Shown here: one piece after another, positions 1-11,044 of the stretch
Layout: each line of letters starts with the position of its first letter
Numbering within the stretch: the first letter of the stretch is position 1
Source: Cytidiella melzeri
Lineage: Eukaryota > Basidiomycota > Agaricomycetes > Polyporales > Irpicaceae
Reading direction: 5' to 3'
Length of the DNA stretch: 64,000 bases
Assembly (NCBI GenBank): GCA_022592445.1
Contig: JABYQR010000028.1
Span: forward strand, 1 to 64,000
Program-made: the position numbers and the translations under genes
Notes under the pieces: generated by a model
Seen by the model: the letters and a program-made list of their open reading frames with translations, nothing else
What the model was told of the DNA's origin: nothing
Database searches by the model: none

Positions 1-814
1 AAGGTGTGAACAGCCTCGACGATGGAGGCTATGTTACTGTTCCACTTGAGTGAGGTTGGTATCGGTTGCGCAGGAAATGGGTTCCGATAGCATGTAGGAC
101 ATTGTTGTTGGGTTATTTTTGGAAGAGGTGTACTGCTTCATGACCCTAGGGCGAGCCGCTCGAGGGCCTGCCAGTACTAAGAGCTCTAAGCTTGAATTGT
201 GCTATACCAATGCACCTCGACGGTGTGAACTTCGAGCCTGCAAGTGGCCAAACCACCTTCGGCAAAAAAATAAACCCTGTTGAGTCAAGAGGGAGTCAGC
301 GACAGCAAGCAGCTGCAGCACCTGATTGCACCTGAAAGGCGAGCGTTCTCCCGGTGAGACTCAGAAGCTGTAAGGAGAAGTTGAATACTGTCGATGAAGT
401 AGTAAAACGTGACGTGTTAGTGTTGGTTCCAGACCCAGTTGCAAGAATATATGCGCTCACCTTCGCTTACTTGTGAACATCATGGTGAGGTTGAAGTTTC
501 ATGAAGAGCGACAGCGGTGCTTGTCTCTGATGCGCTGGTACGGCCAAACTAGGAAATTTCGTCGGTGATGGCATATTGCAGTCACGGTGTGAGCACCGCT
601 GTCAGGAAAACTGAGTCTCGGATACATTCGCCCTTCCAGCTATCCTTCTTCCTAGTTACTCGCATGATCAATACGCAATGTCCGCTAAGTTAATTGGTTT
701 GTAGAGCAACAAATCTCTTAGAGCAGCTCACATCTCTTACAGTACGAGACTGTACAACCTACAAGCTCACACACTGACAGCAGATGTTCCATATCAGTTG
801 TTGATGCACGGGAT
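1..814. other. Stretch with no recognised gene
   Basis: No reading frame of useful length on either strand and no RNA gene recognised. It lies downstream of the Pfs2-like gene, so its right part probably holds that gene's 3' UTR. The rest could be promoter or intron sequence of a gene outside the window. Confidence 0.4.
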
Positions 815-3007
815 TCATGGTCTGCCACGACGTGGCCCCCACCGTCCCCCGCCCCGCCCACCTCTGCCGCCACCACCCCCAAAATTACCGCCCCGACCGT
901 ACACTCCACCGCCGCTATTTCCACCTCCGAAGCCTCCACCACCGCTCCCATTACGCCTCCACAGATCTCCATCAACGTTCCCAAATGACTCATCCTGAGA
1001 TGGCATGCTCCCATTCTGTCTGCCCAATCCTCCTCCCATGAAGCCTAAATCGGGACCCCGACCTGGTCCCGACCCCGCAACGTCCGACGCAACAAATCCA
1101 GGTATAAACTCATCCTGGTCTCCCCCAAGCCCATCAGGGCCATTCTGAGCACCATCAACGCCGTCCTCTCCCCACCCAGGACCCACCCCAGATCCAATGC
1201 CGGGCACAAACGCGTCGTCGTCGTCATCTGCCGCGGATACCTCTGGAGGTTTCTCGCCTCCTCCCGAGAAGACCGACGACGCGTCCCCAGGACGCTCGCG
1301 GCACCAGAAACGGGTCGTGTGGTCGTTCGAGGCTGAGACGAGAATATGGCCGAGTGGGTGGAAGGCGAGGGACCATACGTTGGAATCGTGTGCTTGGGAG
1401 AGCGTCGCGCGGGGTCCAGGTTGTGTTGCAGTCGCTCCAGGGATTCCGGCCGAAGGGAGGGGGAGGAGGCAGCTGATAGGTCCCAGTGGAGGATGGCGCC
1501 TTCTGAGCCACCTGATACCAACAAGGGATGTACTGGGTGCCAGGCAACCGCTGTGAGATTCTTTCGTATTAGCGAACCGATAACGAGAATGGCAAAAAAC
1601 GAGGTCAACATACAGCATACTTCCTTCTTGTGTCCCTTCAATACGCGGAGCTCCTTCATGGCACGAATATCAAAGACTCGGACAGTCTGATCTCGGGATG
1701 CGCTTGCAACCATGTTACCGTCTGGTGACCATGCTAGAGCTTGGATAGTATTTTTGTGGTAGTGACTTGCCATATATTGTTAGTGCAATGTCATACACAT
1801 CGTACAGCAGCGCAACGTACAGAGTTGAAAGTACCGTCCCCGTTCGAGGATCCCAAAATTTGATCATGTTGTCCTTGCTCCCAGAAACCAACAGGCCTTT
1901 CGTCGGATGCCATTCGACACATTTGACGTCCCAACCATGACCTGGCGCAATCGTTCAGCGCTCTCTATACCCCAATTCCTTAGCCGACAGAGAGAGAGAG
2001 AGAGCCGAACTCACCAGTCAGAACACGCTCTTCTCTACTCTCTTCGAATGACCATATCCGAATAGTAGCATCGTCACTAGCAGTGGCAAACCTGCCATCG
2101 TCCGGACTGAAGCTCAATCCACGAATAGCTTCGCGGTGACCTTGCCAAGCCGTGAGGTTGTTCATATTCGGCTGGAAGTACTTGATTATGCCACTTTGGT
2201 CCGCGGAGGCTAGATACAACCCGGAGTGTGAGAACTGCATCGTCCGGACAGCACTGTCGTGCGCCTGGAGAATCGTCTCGAAGTTGAACGTAAGCCCGTT
2301 CCAGAGCGTAAATTCGCCGCTGGTTGAGCCGGTCACGATGCGACGAGCTTCAGGAGTCCACTATGTAGTTGCTCAGTCAACCATGTGCGTTTGGTGACAA
2401 ACAGGAAGGGACAGATAAATAGACATACCACTACGCAGTTTACGGGACAACGAATCTTGTTGGTAGACGTATGTACGAACTTGGTGCATAAAGACGTCGA
2501 GGAGTTGTCCGGGTATGCTTTCGGTGGCAGCAGCTAGGAAAAGAAAGGACCAGCAAGAAAACATTCATTGAGTGAGTAACGGGTTACGATACATGTTGAC
2601 CAATCTTGTCCTTCGTACATCAATGATATATGGTGGTGCAGGTCGCAGGTATGGCACGTATGTTGTTTGAGGCCTCATCTTCCGTAGCTATATGATGAAT
2701 AGGCGGGGGGTGTCAGGACGAAACAAGACGAGGCCTCCTGAACGCGGCCAAGAGGAGCACACACCAACGTCAATCTGCCCATGGCCCCGCCATAGTCCAC
2801 CGTCCGCCGTGGCCGGACCTTCTTGACAGGTCTTCCGTCCATGGCTTGCCTCAAAGCTGCCATTTCTTGCTCGTGTGTCATGTCATCCAGAGGAGGAGGC
2901 ACAGGCGTCGATAAATCTTTGTGAGGGGTCCATTCGTAAGGAGGCGTTTGTGAAGGTGGGACGAGTTTTGCCGGCAGAAGCACAGGCAACGTGCTGGAGG
3001 TCGCCAT
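815..3007 (-). CDS. PFS2: Polyadenylation factor subunit Pfs2 (WDR33-type WD40 protein)
   Basis: WD40 scaffold subunit of the nuclear cleavage and polyadenylation factor. In this family it helps recognise the poly(A) signal and holds the processing complex together. Start is the ATG at 3007 ([11 protein letters not shown]). The family signature [16 protein letters not shown] follows, then an exon near 2450-2540 reading [24 protein letters not shown] repeats include [57 protein letters not shown] and [16 protein letters not shown]. The C-terminus is a Gly/Arg/Asp-rich tail ending RWGPRRGRP at 815. Several short introns interrupt the gene; one contains a short (GA)n run at 1989-2004. One oddity: HWDL and the next repeat lie in different frames with no GT donor between them, so an apparent 1-nt shift sits near 1425-1490. 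Family assignment is secure; the integrity of this allele is not. Confidence 0.9.
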
Positions 3008-3019
3008 TGTGTTTTCCAA

Positions 3020-3478
3020 GGAAAACAGGAAAGTTGCAGAGCAATTCGTCGTATCAGCTCACGTAGCGCGCAAAGCCCCCAGGAAGAGATCAGAGAAAAA
3101 CCAGAGCAGAGAGAACGGACAGCTCTGAAATCGGTTAGACAGAGGTAGTGGTTGCTGCTGAAAGAATCAAGCCAAAAGCGACAACGCGTTCAGAAGCCGG
3201 GAGCGCTCCAGCTGTCTAATTGTGGACACCGACGGCTTTGTGGCGTTTGCAAGCTCCCGCTAATGAGCGCTTATCCATGCTTGGTAGTACCACGATGGCA
3301 TCCTGTTTCTCGACTTGAGAATGCAGCGCAAAGCTGTTGGCACGCCGTACATGACGGGCCACTCATACTACTGCATGATTAATCGGCTATCGAAAAGCGG
3401 TGCGCGAAATCATCTTGATTTTAGCTGATTCGAACTGCCACCGTGCGTCCCATACGAGGCGTCCACGGGTACCACAAG
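3020..3478. other. Intergenic, probable Pfs2 promoter
   Basis: No convincing coding signal. It lies directly upstream of the Pfs2-like start and ends at the 3' end of a weak minus-strand ORF. No clear TATA box was recognised. Confidence 0.3.
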
Positions 3479-4061
3479 CTAATAGTCCACCCTTAGCTTT
3501 ACTACTTCATCTGAAATAGCCCAAGGTCGCCAATGTCTCCCGCGAATCATGTGTAGAAAACTTGGATTGATGATACTATTTTGAAGCGAGGTCGAAGGAA
3601 TACTGCATACCGCTTCAATACTCGCCGAAATACACCCGATGACATAGTAGTGCCTCGCAAGCCTAAGTATATCGAACGCAGTGGCATATGTCATCGGCGT
3701 TGGCAATGGAGAAAGAGATTCTTGCCCTGATATTAGTCGCAACGGTGAGGCATTACCGACATGGAATACTTACGATGGAGAGCGTAAAAATTTGCGTCCA
3801 ACATATAATATCGCTCTGAATTTGCGCACCAAGACATGATCTGACCATTTTCATGATACAAGAATGCAACCTGGCACAGCTTGGACATACTCTGACAGCT
3901 TCTTCAGGCTTTTCCCGAAGAGAGTCCGCAACAAAACACATCGAGTGACCGCAACTGTCGCATTCGCCGGAGTGGAAGGGGTGATTGTGCTGTATACTGT
4001 ACAATCGGTGACAAGAGTGCTGTGCGGTAACACTCGGCGTAAGTGCACAATCATCAATCAT
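3479..4061 (-). CDS. Uncharacterised two-exon ORF with Cys pairs
   Basis: Not recognised. Two minus-strand frames join across a good intron: donor GTAAGTATTCC after FTLSI and an acceptor at about 3731, then GQESLSPLPTPMTYA running to a stop at 3479. The upstream exon holds HSGECDSCGHSMCF and VRVCPSCARLHSC, a CxxC...CxxC spacing that could bind zinc. The second exon is moderately hydrophobic (FDILRLARHYYVIGC). ATG 4061 is the most upstream start in this frame, but further exons may lie upstream. Function unknown; it could be a real lineage-specific gene or chance ORFs flanking an intron-like motif. Confidence 0.3.
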
Positions 4062-6118
4062 TGGTAGCCATGCAAAGCAACGAACAGCCTTCGCCTCACG
4101 CGAGATTTGCTGATACGTAGGAGCACTGCAATCGGGTCCTCGTGATATAGTTCTTTACCGACTCGTGGACTATTCTCCCAGATCTTTGAGCACCGGAAGA
4201 CTTGCATTACTTGCCTGTATTCTTGATGTTAACATGTCAGATACAGGTACTCCGCGAAGGGGAGAAATACACGACTGGATTCAGTGTGGACGCAAAGCTG
4301 TGAAGAGATGCTGACGACTGCATTTCGGCCGATTCTTCGCCAGTGTCTAGCAGAGAGCTAGTGGCGAGAACTGAGAGCTATGTAAAGAGTGCTCCACCTG
4401 CCGAAGGGTAAGGAAGGGTCGGGAAAGTACTGTATGTGAAGTCAATGCTACTTATGACCTTGTTCAGTTGATGACACGTACAGTTGGGAGATGACGCCGC
4501 AGATGTCTTATCCTGTTCACGCTCGGCTGATGAATACGAATGAGACTTTTGAGAGTGACTCGACTCCTCGTTGGCTTTAGATCTTCTGTGTCGCACAAGT
4601 AATCAGGTTGACTGAATTGAACAAAACATGCTCGACAGCTCAGAGAAGCTTCGCGAACGGGACCTGCCAATCGTGAATCAGTGCATTGTACATAATCGAA
4701 GCAGCCCGGGACTTTTCGCTAGATATTTCCACAGTTACTCACACCGTCGTACGCGGTAGCTGAACGAGGGCTGAAGGTCTCTGACCCTCAGCGAGAACAA
4801 TGGGAAACGAACAGATTGTGTACTCACCGAACACCTTGCACATCCCTTTGTCATGGTATTCATCAGGCAGTTCATTTAGTGTGTGCCGCCCAAAGATATA
4901 TGTAGCTGGAGATGAGTAACGATCACGCCAGATGAACACCCACGTTCAAGTTCAATCTCAGTACTAATCCCGCGACAAAGCTTGTGTGATACATAGCCTC
5001 TGCGCATCACTGGACCGACGTCCGAAGGACTTTGTACCATACCAGGACGATCTGCAAAGTTGCAAGTTTGACGATGCAGGGTAACGATCGGGTGTCGGTA
5101 CGTTCTGCGGTGAATGAGGAGGTCGTGAAAAGAGTTTTTGAACGCCACTGCACTGTTTACCGACCCGAGTACACCGTCACGCACAGCCCGAGGCAGATAA
5201 CGGGCGGTCCCGCACAACGCACGTTCCAAGCACAAATTCCTGGGTTCCCGGTCTGAGACGGCCGATAATCAAGTAAATCGCGTGGGATAATAGATAAAGA
5301 CACTTGGACAAGACCAGTAATTGACCGTCGACCTGCGAATCCCCTACTTAGCCACGGATGACCAGAGTACTTTCCGAAAGATGCGGCCATGCATGCTTCT
5401 CCTCCGTCTCCGCCTCAAAAGCGGGCTCACAGAAGCAGCAATTCCGAGCTTCTACTTACCCAATCTGGTCAATTCGTCTCCCCAAGTGGTTTTACTGTCA
5501 GATACCGATCTTGGCCTTAAAGGTCCCATGGTGGTTTCCAGAGGTCTCCGATCAAAACCACAGTACAGAATCTGAGAAGTCGGGTGCCCAGCTCCCGATT
5601 CCGAAAGCAGATCAGGAACGAAATGTATGTTTGAAGTTATGTTGGAGTCTCGGCTTAGCCTAGCATACGACAAAACACGGTCTAGAGGAAGGCCAAGCCG
5701 GCTTGGTAGTACTGCAAATTTCTTTCTCTTCAGTGAAATCCTTGAATGTTCCCTAGGGACTTTGAAAACTTCAGATAGGGATGATGAGAACGCTGGATTG
5801 TCCAGTGGACGACGTTATAAAGTCGAGCAAATTGTGGCGGAGCAATAGAGCGCCCGACATGAATCATTTTGTGCCGGTGACACAACTTGATGACGACGAC
5901 GTTCAAGTGGCTCGACAACGTCGACATCTTCTCCGAGTCAAACATGTTGTAAGTGGGTACTGCCAAAAAAACATTGACAGAGCAATAAGTACGTGTTACA
6001 TCATTATGCCAATGTTACGAGGCCCGATGAAGAGACTGAGTACTGTCATGTAAAAATACATGGGTCAACTACGCTAGCAGATAGCTATCCATACAGTGTG
6101 CGTTTTCGTCCGGCCGAT
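4062..6118. other. Region with fragmentary minus-strand coding signals
   Basis: Several minus-strand frames of 60-120 codons are followed by donor-like motifs. One at about 5452-5673 ends LTRLG before GTAAGTAG. Another at about 4739-4939 reads RDRYSSPATYIFGRHTLNEL before GTGAGTAC. They could be exons of one uncharacterised multi-exon gene continuing into 3479-4061, but I could not join them into one consistent frame. No domain recognised. Confidence 0.25.
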
Positions 6119-7069
6119 TTACATTTTCAGAAGTTTGTCGAGACCAAGACCCTTGTAAATCTTGGTCAGGCCCTACACAGACACACGGCTCGTCAGCACA
6201 GTTTCATAGAAAGGAGTAAAAAAGACGCACAGTGGCTCCCAAGATACCGCTCAAGAGGCCGCCCAGGCCGAGGCCGCTGAGAATGTTGTTGAGGAGGTTG
6301 AGCACACCAGCAAGCAGGAGGCCGACACCGGAAACGATCTGTGTCAATGGTTCTGAAGATGCACATGATTCATCTGTCGTGCTCGAGGTAGCGATCATGA
6401 AAGGTAAACTTACGACCGAGAGCGTCAAGAAGAGGACCAAGGTCACGCTTGGCCTTGGGGAACTGGTCGAGCTTGCCACGAGCCCACTCGATGGTTCCTC
6501 CGACTTCCTTCACCAACTAGACAAGACAGATCAACTCCCCCCTCATCAACTAGAAAAACAAAAGGACGTTACTCACAACTGACAGGGCTTCAGCCAAACG
6601 CTGCTCCTCGGGAGTCGCCTTGTGTGCTGCCGCATGGCGCTTGGCGCGACTCGAGATCTTGTTCTCCGGGTCCGCGCCTTTGATCATACCCTGCGTCTCG
6701 TTCAGGATCTGTTCCGCCTGAGTCAAGAGCGGTCGAACGGCGCCGACGAGCTCTTGTTCGTCTCGCTCGTCTTCTGGACGGGCTTCCATGCCTTCGATGT
6801 GCTGATGTCACGGTATCAGTGCTTTATGACATGAAGTTAAGTATATGCTAATTTACCTTGCGGATCATTTGGACTATGGGAACGACGCGCTCGTTTGCGC
6901 CCTCGATGAGGACGGAGAGACGGTTGGCGAGCTCGGCGTCCTGCTTCTCCTGCTCCTCCGTCCTGTCCTCCGACGTCACGTCAGAAGGGGGACCTTGAAG
7001 ACGGTCCGAGCGAAAGTCGATGTCGGGCATGCCTGCCTGTGTTCCTGGGGTGACTCCGGGAGTAGACAT
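6119..7069 (-). CDS. DUF6987 / LEA-like protein, copy A
   Basis: Member of a fungal family annotated as LEA-domain-like or DUF6987 in other fungi; molecular role unknown. Five exons reconstruct cleanly: 7069-6857, 6801-6577, 6516-6414, 6352-6231 and 6172-6119, giving 238 residues. Order: acidic N-terminus; DAELANRLSVLIEGANERV; RDEQELVGAVRPLLTQAEQI; KATPEEQRLAEAL; KEVGGTIEWARGKLDQ; then a Gly/Leu-rich hydrophobic segment (GVGLLLAGVLNLLNNIL, GLGLGGLLSGIL) and the ending GLTKIYKGLGLDKLLK. The last part resembles the hydrophobic Gly/Leu stretch that ends Aspergillus LEA-like proteins. Copy B lies 1 kb upstream in the same orientation with identical intron positions and three of the middle and last exons equal in length, so this is a tandem duplication. 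The promoter carries a TATA-like box about 130 nt before the ATG. Confidence 0.85.
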
Positions 7070-7193
7070 TGTTCAAGAATGAATGAAGTGTAGGGTGAGC
7101 TGTGAGGAAGAAAAGAAAAAGTCGTGAGTCGTAAGAAAACGGTTTTTGGTCGTGAGTGTTGTAGGGAATCACTTTAACGCATCCAATTTGGTT

Positions 7194-7199
7194 TTTATA
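7194..7199 (-). promoter_or_regulatory. TATA-like box of DUF6987 copy A
   Basis: TATAAA on the minus strand about 125-130 nt before the ATG at 7069. Copy B has a TATA-like box at a comparable distance. Confidence 0.45.
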
Positions 7200-7244
7200 A
7201 AGCCTTTGGTAGAAAACTTTACCTGCCAGGCTCCGCTTGGGGGG

Positions 7245-7253
7245 GACGTCATG
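7245..7253 (-). promoter_or_regulatory. CATGACGTC element upstream of copy A
   Basis: Minus-strand CATGACGTC, overlapping a CRE/ATF-like TGACGTC core, about 176 nt upstream of the ATG. The same nonamer occurs at 9144-9152 upstream of copy B at similar spacing. Confidence 0.4.
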
Positions 7254-7337
7254 GACAACGACGTTGGCACCCAAATCCAATGTGCAGTTGCCAGCTGCGC
7301 GTATGACATAACATCGGTGGATTCATGGATATTAAAT

Positions 7338-7355
7338 GTGCCACAGGCAGGTGCA
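7338..7355 (-). promoter_or_regulatory. 18-bp promoter element shared with copy B
   Basis: The plus-strand 18-mer GTGCCACAGGCAGGTGCA occurs here, about 270 nt upstream of copy A, and again at 9248-9265, about 245 nt upstream of copy B. Flanking bases differ, which suggests a conserved binding site rather than simple duplication carry-over. Confidence 0.45.
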
Positions 7356-8043
7356 CATATCCCAGGCACAGGAAAGCTGGCGTTGTGGTGATCAACAGGA
7401 GATGAAAGGGTGGTGCAAGCTACACCGCGCCGGGCGCCTGTGGAGCTTGTTGAGAAGCGTGGACGTCTGTGGCACTTGCATAAATCGTGAACTTCAGCCG
7501 CAGCACAGTTGCCGCGGGTGCCTGTCTCTCTATTCGAACTTGATATATTCAGGAACATCTGGAATCAAATGAACTCGGTTGTACCGTCGATTGCCTCCAG
7601 TGACCCATATGTTTGAAACACTGCCAGTGCCACAACTACTACCATGTTCAAGTTGCGGGCCTATCATAAAGTGGACTGGTACGTACTCGGAGGTGCTGCC
7701 AGCTGAGAGTGCGTATTCTGTTATCTCAGAAAATATGCGTGAGAAATGCGTCATGGAGACAAATATACCCTCCATCACTTCTTTTATGAAGTGCACATGC
7801 AGTAGTCGGAATCGATGAGGAGGCCTTTTCATGAGGGTTTCAAGTCGCTCTCGTCATTAGCATCACTTTGATATTGCGGTGGGGAGTTTTGCAAACATGA
7901 GAACAAATTTGTGGTGTATCACTGACAAGATATTGATGTCTATCTATACATTGGATTGTTTCTGTGTCGTCACGACTGAGAAATACGCTACACGGGCACT
8001 ACGCTACATCATCCTTTGTGCGATTTTCCAATGCGGACTATTA
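7356..8043. other. Intergenic between the DUF6987 copies
   Basis: Holds the far promoter of copy A and the 3' flank of copy B. A 100-codon minus-strand ORF at 7530-7832 has no recognisable domain and is probably fortuitous. Confidence 0.35.
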
Positions 8044-9004
8044 TTAGTACTTCAACAGTTTGTCAAGCCCAAGGCCTTTGTAGATTGAGCTCAAACCCTG
8101 AACATCGTCATCAACGTCAGCGTTGGAAGAGGTGGGAAGCAAAGAGGAGAACGTACGGTGGCTGCGAGGATACCCTTCAAGAGCCCGCCCAATCCGAGTC
8201 CGCTGAGGAGGTTCCCCACGAGGTTGAGGACACCGGCGAGCAAGAGACCAACGCCTCCGACAATCTGAGTCAACGGTTCTACATGATGCGAAAGATCGAC
8301 AATCAGCATTTTGGTAGAGGGAAGTGTGTCTTCGAATCACGTACGACCGAGAGCGTCAAGGAGAGGTCCGAGATCCCTCTTGGCCTTGGGGAACGAGTCG
8401 AGCTTGTCCCTTGCATATTCGATTCCGCCCGCTACCTCTTCGATGAGCTATGAAACAAACAATAGTTGTCAATTTACAACGCCTATCATTATTCAGAAGA
8501 GAACAGAATGAGGTACGCACGATTTTGAGGGCCTCAGCCAAGCGTTGTTCCTCAGGCGTTGCCTTGTGTTCTGTCGCGTGCCTCTTGGCACGAGCGGAGA
8601 TCTTGTTACCTGGATCCGCGCCCTTGATCGCACCCTCTGTTTGGTGGAGGATCTGCTCAGCTTGGGTTAGGAGGGGCGAGACAGCCTTCGTGAGTTCGTT
8701 TTCGTCGCGATCCTCCTCCTTCTTAGCTAGCATGTTGTCGATGTGCTGTCAAAAAATCAGAAAACTTGAGTCTCTTTCTGATGCTCATGCAAGCCGAAGA
8801 CATGTGTACCTGGCGCATCATTCGGACGAGAGGCACAACGCGCTCGTTTGCATCTTCAATAATGACAGAGAGACGGTTGGCGAGCTCAGCGTCTTGCTTC
8901 ATTTGCTGTTCTGTCATGTCTTCGGACGACTCGGAGGGAGCAGCACGGCTGCGATTATCCTGGAGGTCGATGTCAGGGACATTGTGTTCGCCAATGGTGG
9001 ACAT
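8044..9004 (-). CDS. DUF6987 / LEA-like protein, copy B
   Basis: Tandem paralogue of the copy at 6119-7069. Exons 9004-8810, 8745-8521, 8447-8345, 8278-8157 and 8097-8044 give 232 residues. The last four exons have exactly the same lengths as in copy A (225, 103, 122, 54 nt); only the first differs (195 against 213 nt). Shared motifs are DAELANRLSVIIEDANERVV, LLTQAEQILHQTEGAIKGAD, KATPEEQRLAEAL and PLTQIVGGVGLLLAGVLNLV, with the ending IYKGLGLDKLLKY. Role unknown; related fungal proteins are discussed as stress or desiccation associated, which here is inference only. TATA-like and 18-bp elements match those of copy A. Confidence 0.85.
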
Positions 9005-9114
9005 GATGCGATATTGTTTTTTTTTCTCGTGTGAGTCGTGAAGGGTTGGTGGGGGTGTATGGGTAGAAAGAATATGTTGCTGATTATGGTTCATCTTGAA
9101 CGGGACGTACCATG

Positions 9115-9122
9115 TATATAAA
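9115..9122 (-). promoter_or_regulatory. TATA-like box of DUF6987 copy B
   Basis: TTTATATA on the minus strand about 115 nt before the ATG at 9004, mirroring the arrangement at copy A. A CATGACGTC nonamer lies just upstream at 9144-9152. Confidence 0.45.
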
Positions 9123-9247
9123 CCTTTCCAGCTCGTAGAGCGAGACGTCATGCACAGCTATGCGTTACCTCAGCCGTGAAGTATGAGCCATGATATCACA
9201 CCAGTGGATACGGCAGAATACCATGTTGTAAGGTAATCCACAGCTAG

Positions 9248-9265
9248 GTGCCACAGGCAGGTGCA
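9248..9265 (-). promoter_or_regulatory. 18-bp promoter element shared with copy A
   Basis: Second copy of the 18-mer found at 7338-7355, in the same orientation and at similar distance from its gene's ATG. Confidence 0.45.
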
Positions 9266-10435
9266 GGCGCGTCTATGCATGACAGCAGGACGTGGCCACT
9301 AGCCCGCAACTTCAAGTTGTTTCCACTGTGCGTGGGCGCTTGATGCGAGGCTTTGAACAGTTCGTGCTTTGATATTTGATCTTCGCCGTAGATCTGCCAA
9401 ATTAAGTTTTGGTTGGCTCGGTCTGTGCATGTTTACGGTCTGAGCAGGAGGAACGGGCTCCGAAGCTTTGTCTACAGCTCGGCGTTGCGTGAGCTTTGTG
9501 TATACAGTGTCAGAGTACAAGCAAAGACCGCTGCGCAGAGAATGAAATGAGGGGAGTACAGACTGATTGTTCAGGCCTGGGGACTTGGAGGAGTGGGAAT
9601 CAATATTCGCCAGGAACCATTGGGGTACGCGCAGGTGGAGCGATGATATTGGCAGGAACGGCAAGGGCCTCACAGGTCGTGCTTGTGGTCTTCAACTTGT
9701 GGTCAGTGGCTCTTGCGTTTAGTTTGTCACAGCAAGCAGGAAAGCAGAGAGCAAACCTGTACAGTGTACATCCGAGTCATCCCGTGGCTGTTATTGAATG
9801 TCAGCGGGGCTAAGTCAGATAGTGCTCGGCGCTGCACTTGGTTATCTGAGACGAAAGATGATACATGATGCATGGTGCTACGAGTACTCACAAATTGCAA
9901 TGTGGTGAATTGCGATCGGCCCGTGATGCCTGGGGGCGACTGGCCACGCTGGAGGCCTAAACATTGAATATTGGAATCTGGGCCGCGAAACGAATTGTTG
10001 GATGAATTTGAGATGTCGGGATATTAGGAGGTAAGTGGAGCTCCGAGCAACATGCGCCAGAAAGGAAAGTCTCCAGTCTCTCAGGGTTTACATAACGTTT
10101 TGAACCTGGGAGCTCCTCCCCCAATCCCGACGATCTCCTTATTTGAACGCGGCGCTGTCAAAACACCGTTTGCAAGGAACATAAGGCTGCCCTCCGTGCA
10201 CAACGTATAGCTATAGATAAAGCCATTGACACTAAGTAGCTGAGACCCAACGTTTGTCAGCGGCGACACGTGCAAAGTCTCAAGGTCTCCCAAGACCGGG
10301 AGACTGCTGCTTTGATCGATCTGATCTGGTATCTACCAAATATGGGAGATGTCTGGGCCGGCGTCCCAAACCAAAAGAGACACAAATAGACGCCGCTCAC
10401 GCATCTCTGTTGACTGTTGGGCGCCGACTGTTTAC
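9266..10435. other. Intergenic, no confident gene
   Basis: A minus-strand ORF at 9299-9673 (124 codons, ending SSAHAQWKQLEVAG) has no recognised domain or supported start. No RNA gene or repeat seen. Confidence 0.3.
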
Positions 10436-10530
10436 TGTTTCTCGTCCTCTCTTTTTATCTCAGCCTCCCTCCTCCTTCCGACACCCACCTCTCCCTCCTC
10501 TCCCCGCCCCTGCTCAGGCAGCAAACGAGG
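10436..10530 (+). promoter_or_regulatory. Pyrimidine-rich leader/promoter of the CBM21 gene
   Basis: A long C/T-rich tract, common just before transcription starts in basidiomycetes. It is followed by intron-like GT...CACAG segments, including one ending at about 11030, so the 5' UTR is probably spliced. Confidence 0.4.
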
Positions 10531-11044
10531 ACTACGACGTGCTCGGCAGCGTTTGACCTACGCTACCCGTATCAAGGTGATTACTTTGCCAGCGTGACGC
10601 AGAGGGTTGCTGACACCATCTTCTGTCCCACACAGATTTCGTTCCCCAAACTGATACTCGTCGCATCGTACCACCCTCCTCGTTAGAGCCTCTGTCAGTT
10701 TCCTCCCCTCCTACCTCTCGTACGGACGGTGAGCACAATTGTTTCCCACTGGCCACCGCGGCTGACAAAAAAAACCAACTAGCTGTAAGGGCGGCCTCTG
10801 ACTGGCAGCGACACATTTCGATTTGTCCCCTCATTAGAGACCTATAGACCGACTGAACTCGTCTACGGCGTTTTTCACAAGTTCGGTTTCCATCAGTTAG
10901 CCCATTCGCTGTTAACGACGTCATTTACGACCTGTGAGTTGTCACTTTGATGCTCGGGTCTCACCCGACTTCCACGCACACTCCGCTCTGGCCATCCGCT
11001 GACCATCCTCCCGTTTGTTTCTGCCCACAGGGTTTCGTTTATCT

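Noticed and set aside
815..1700. Plus-strand ORFs opposite the Pfs2 gene
   Set aside because: They are antisense shadows of the Gly/Arg-rich tail and WD repeats, giving Pro-rich nonsense.
7530..7832. 100-codon minus-strand ORF between the DUF6987 copies
   Set aside because: No domain and no splice or promoter support; likely chance.
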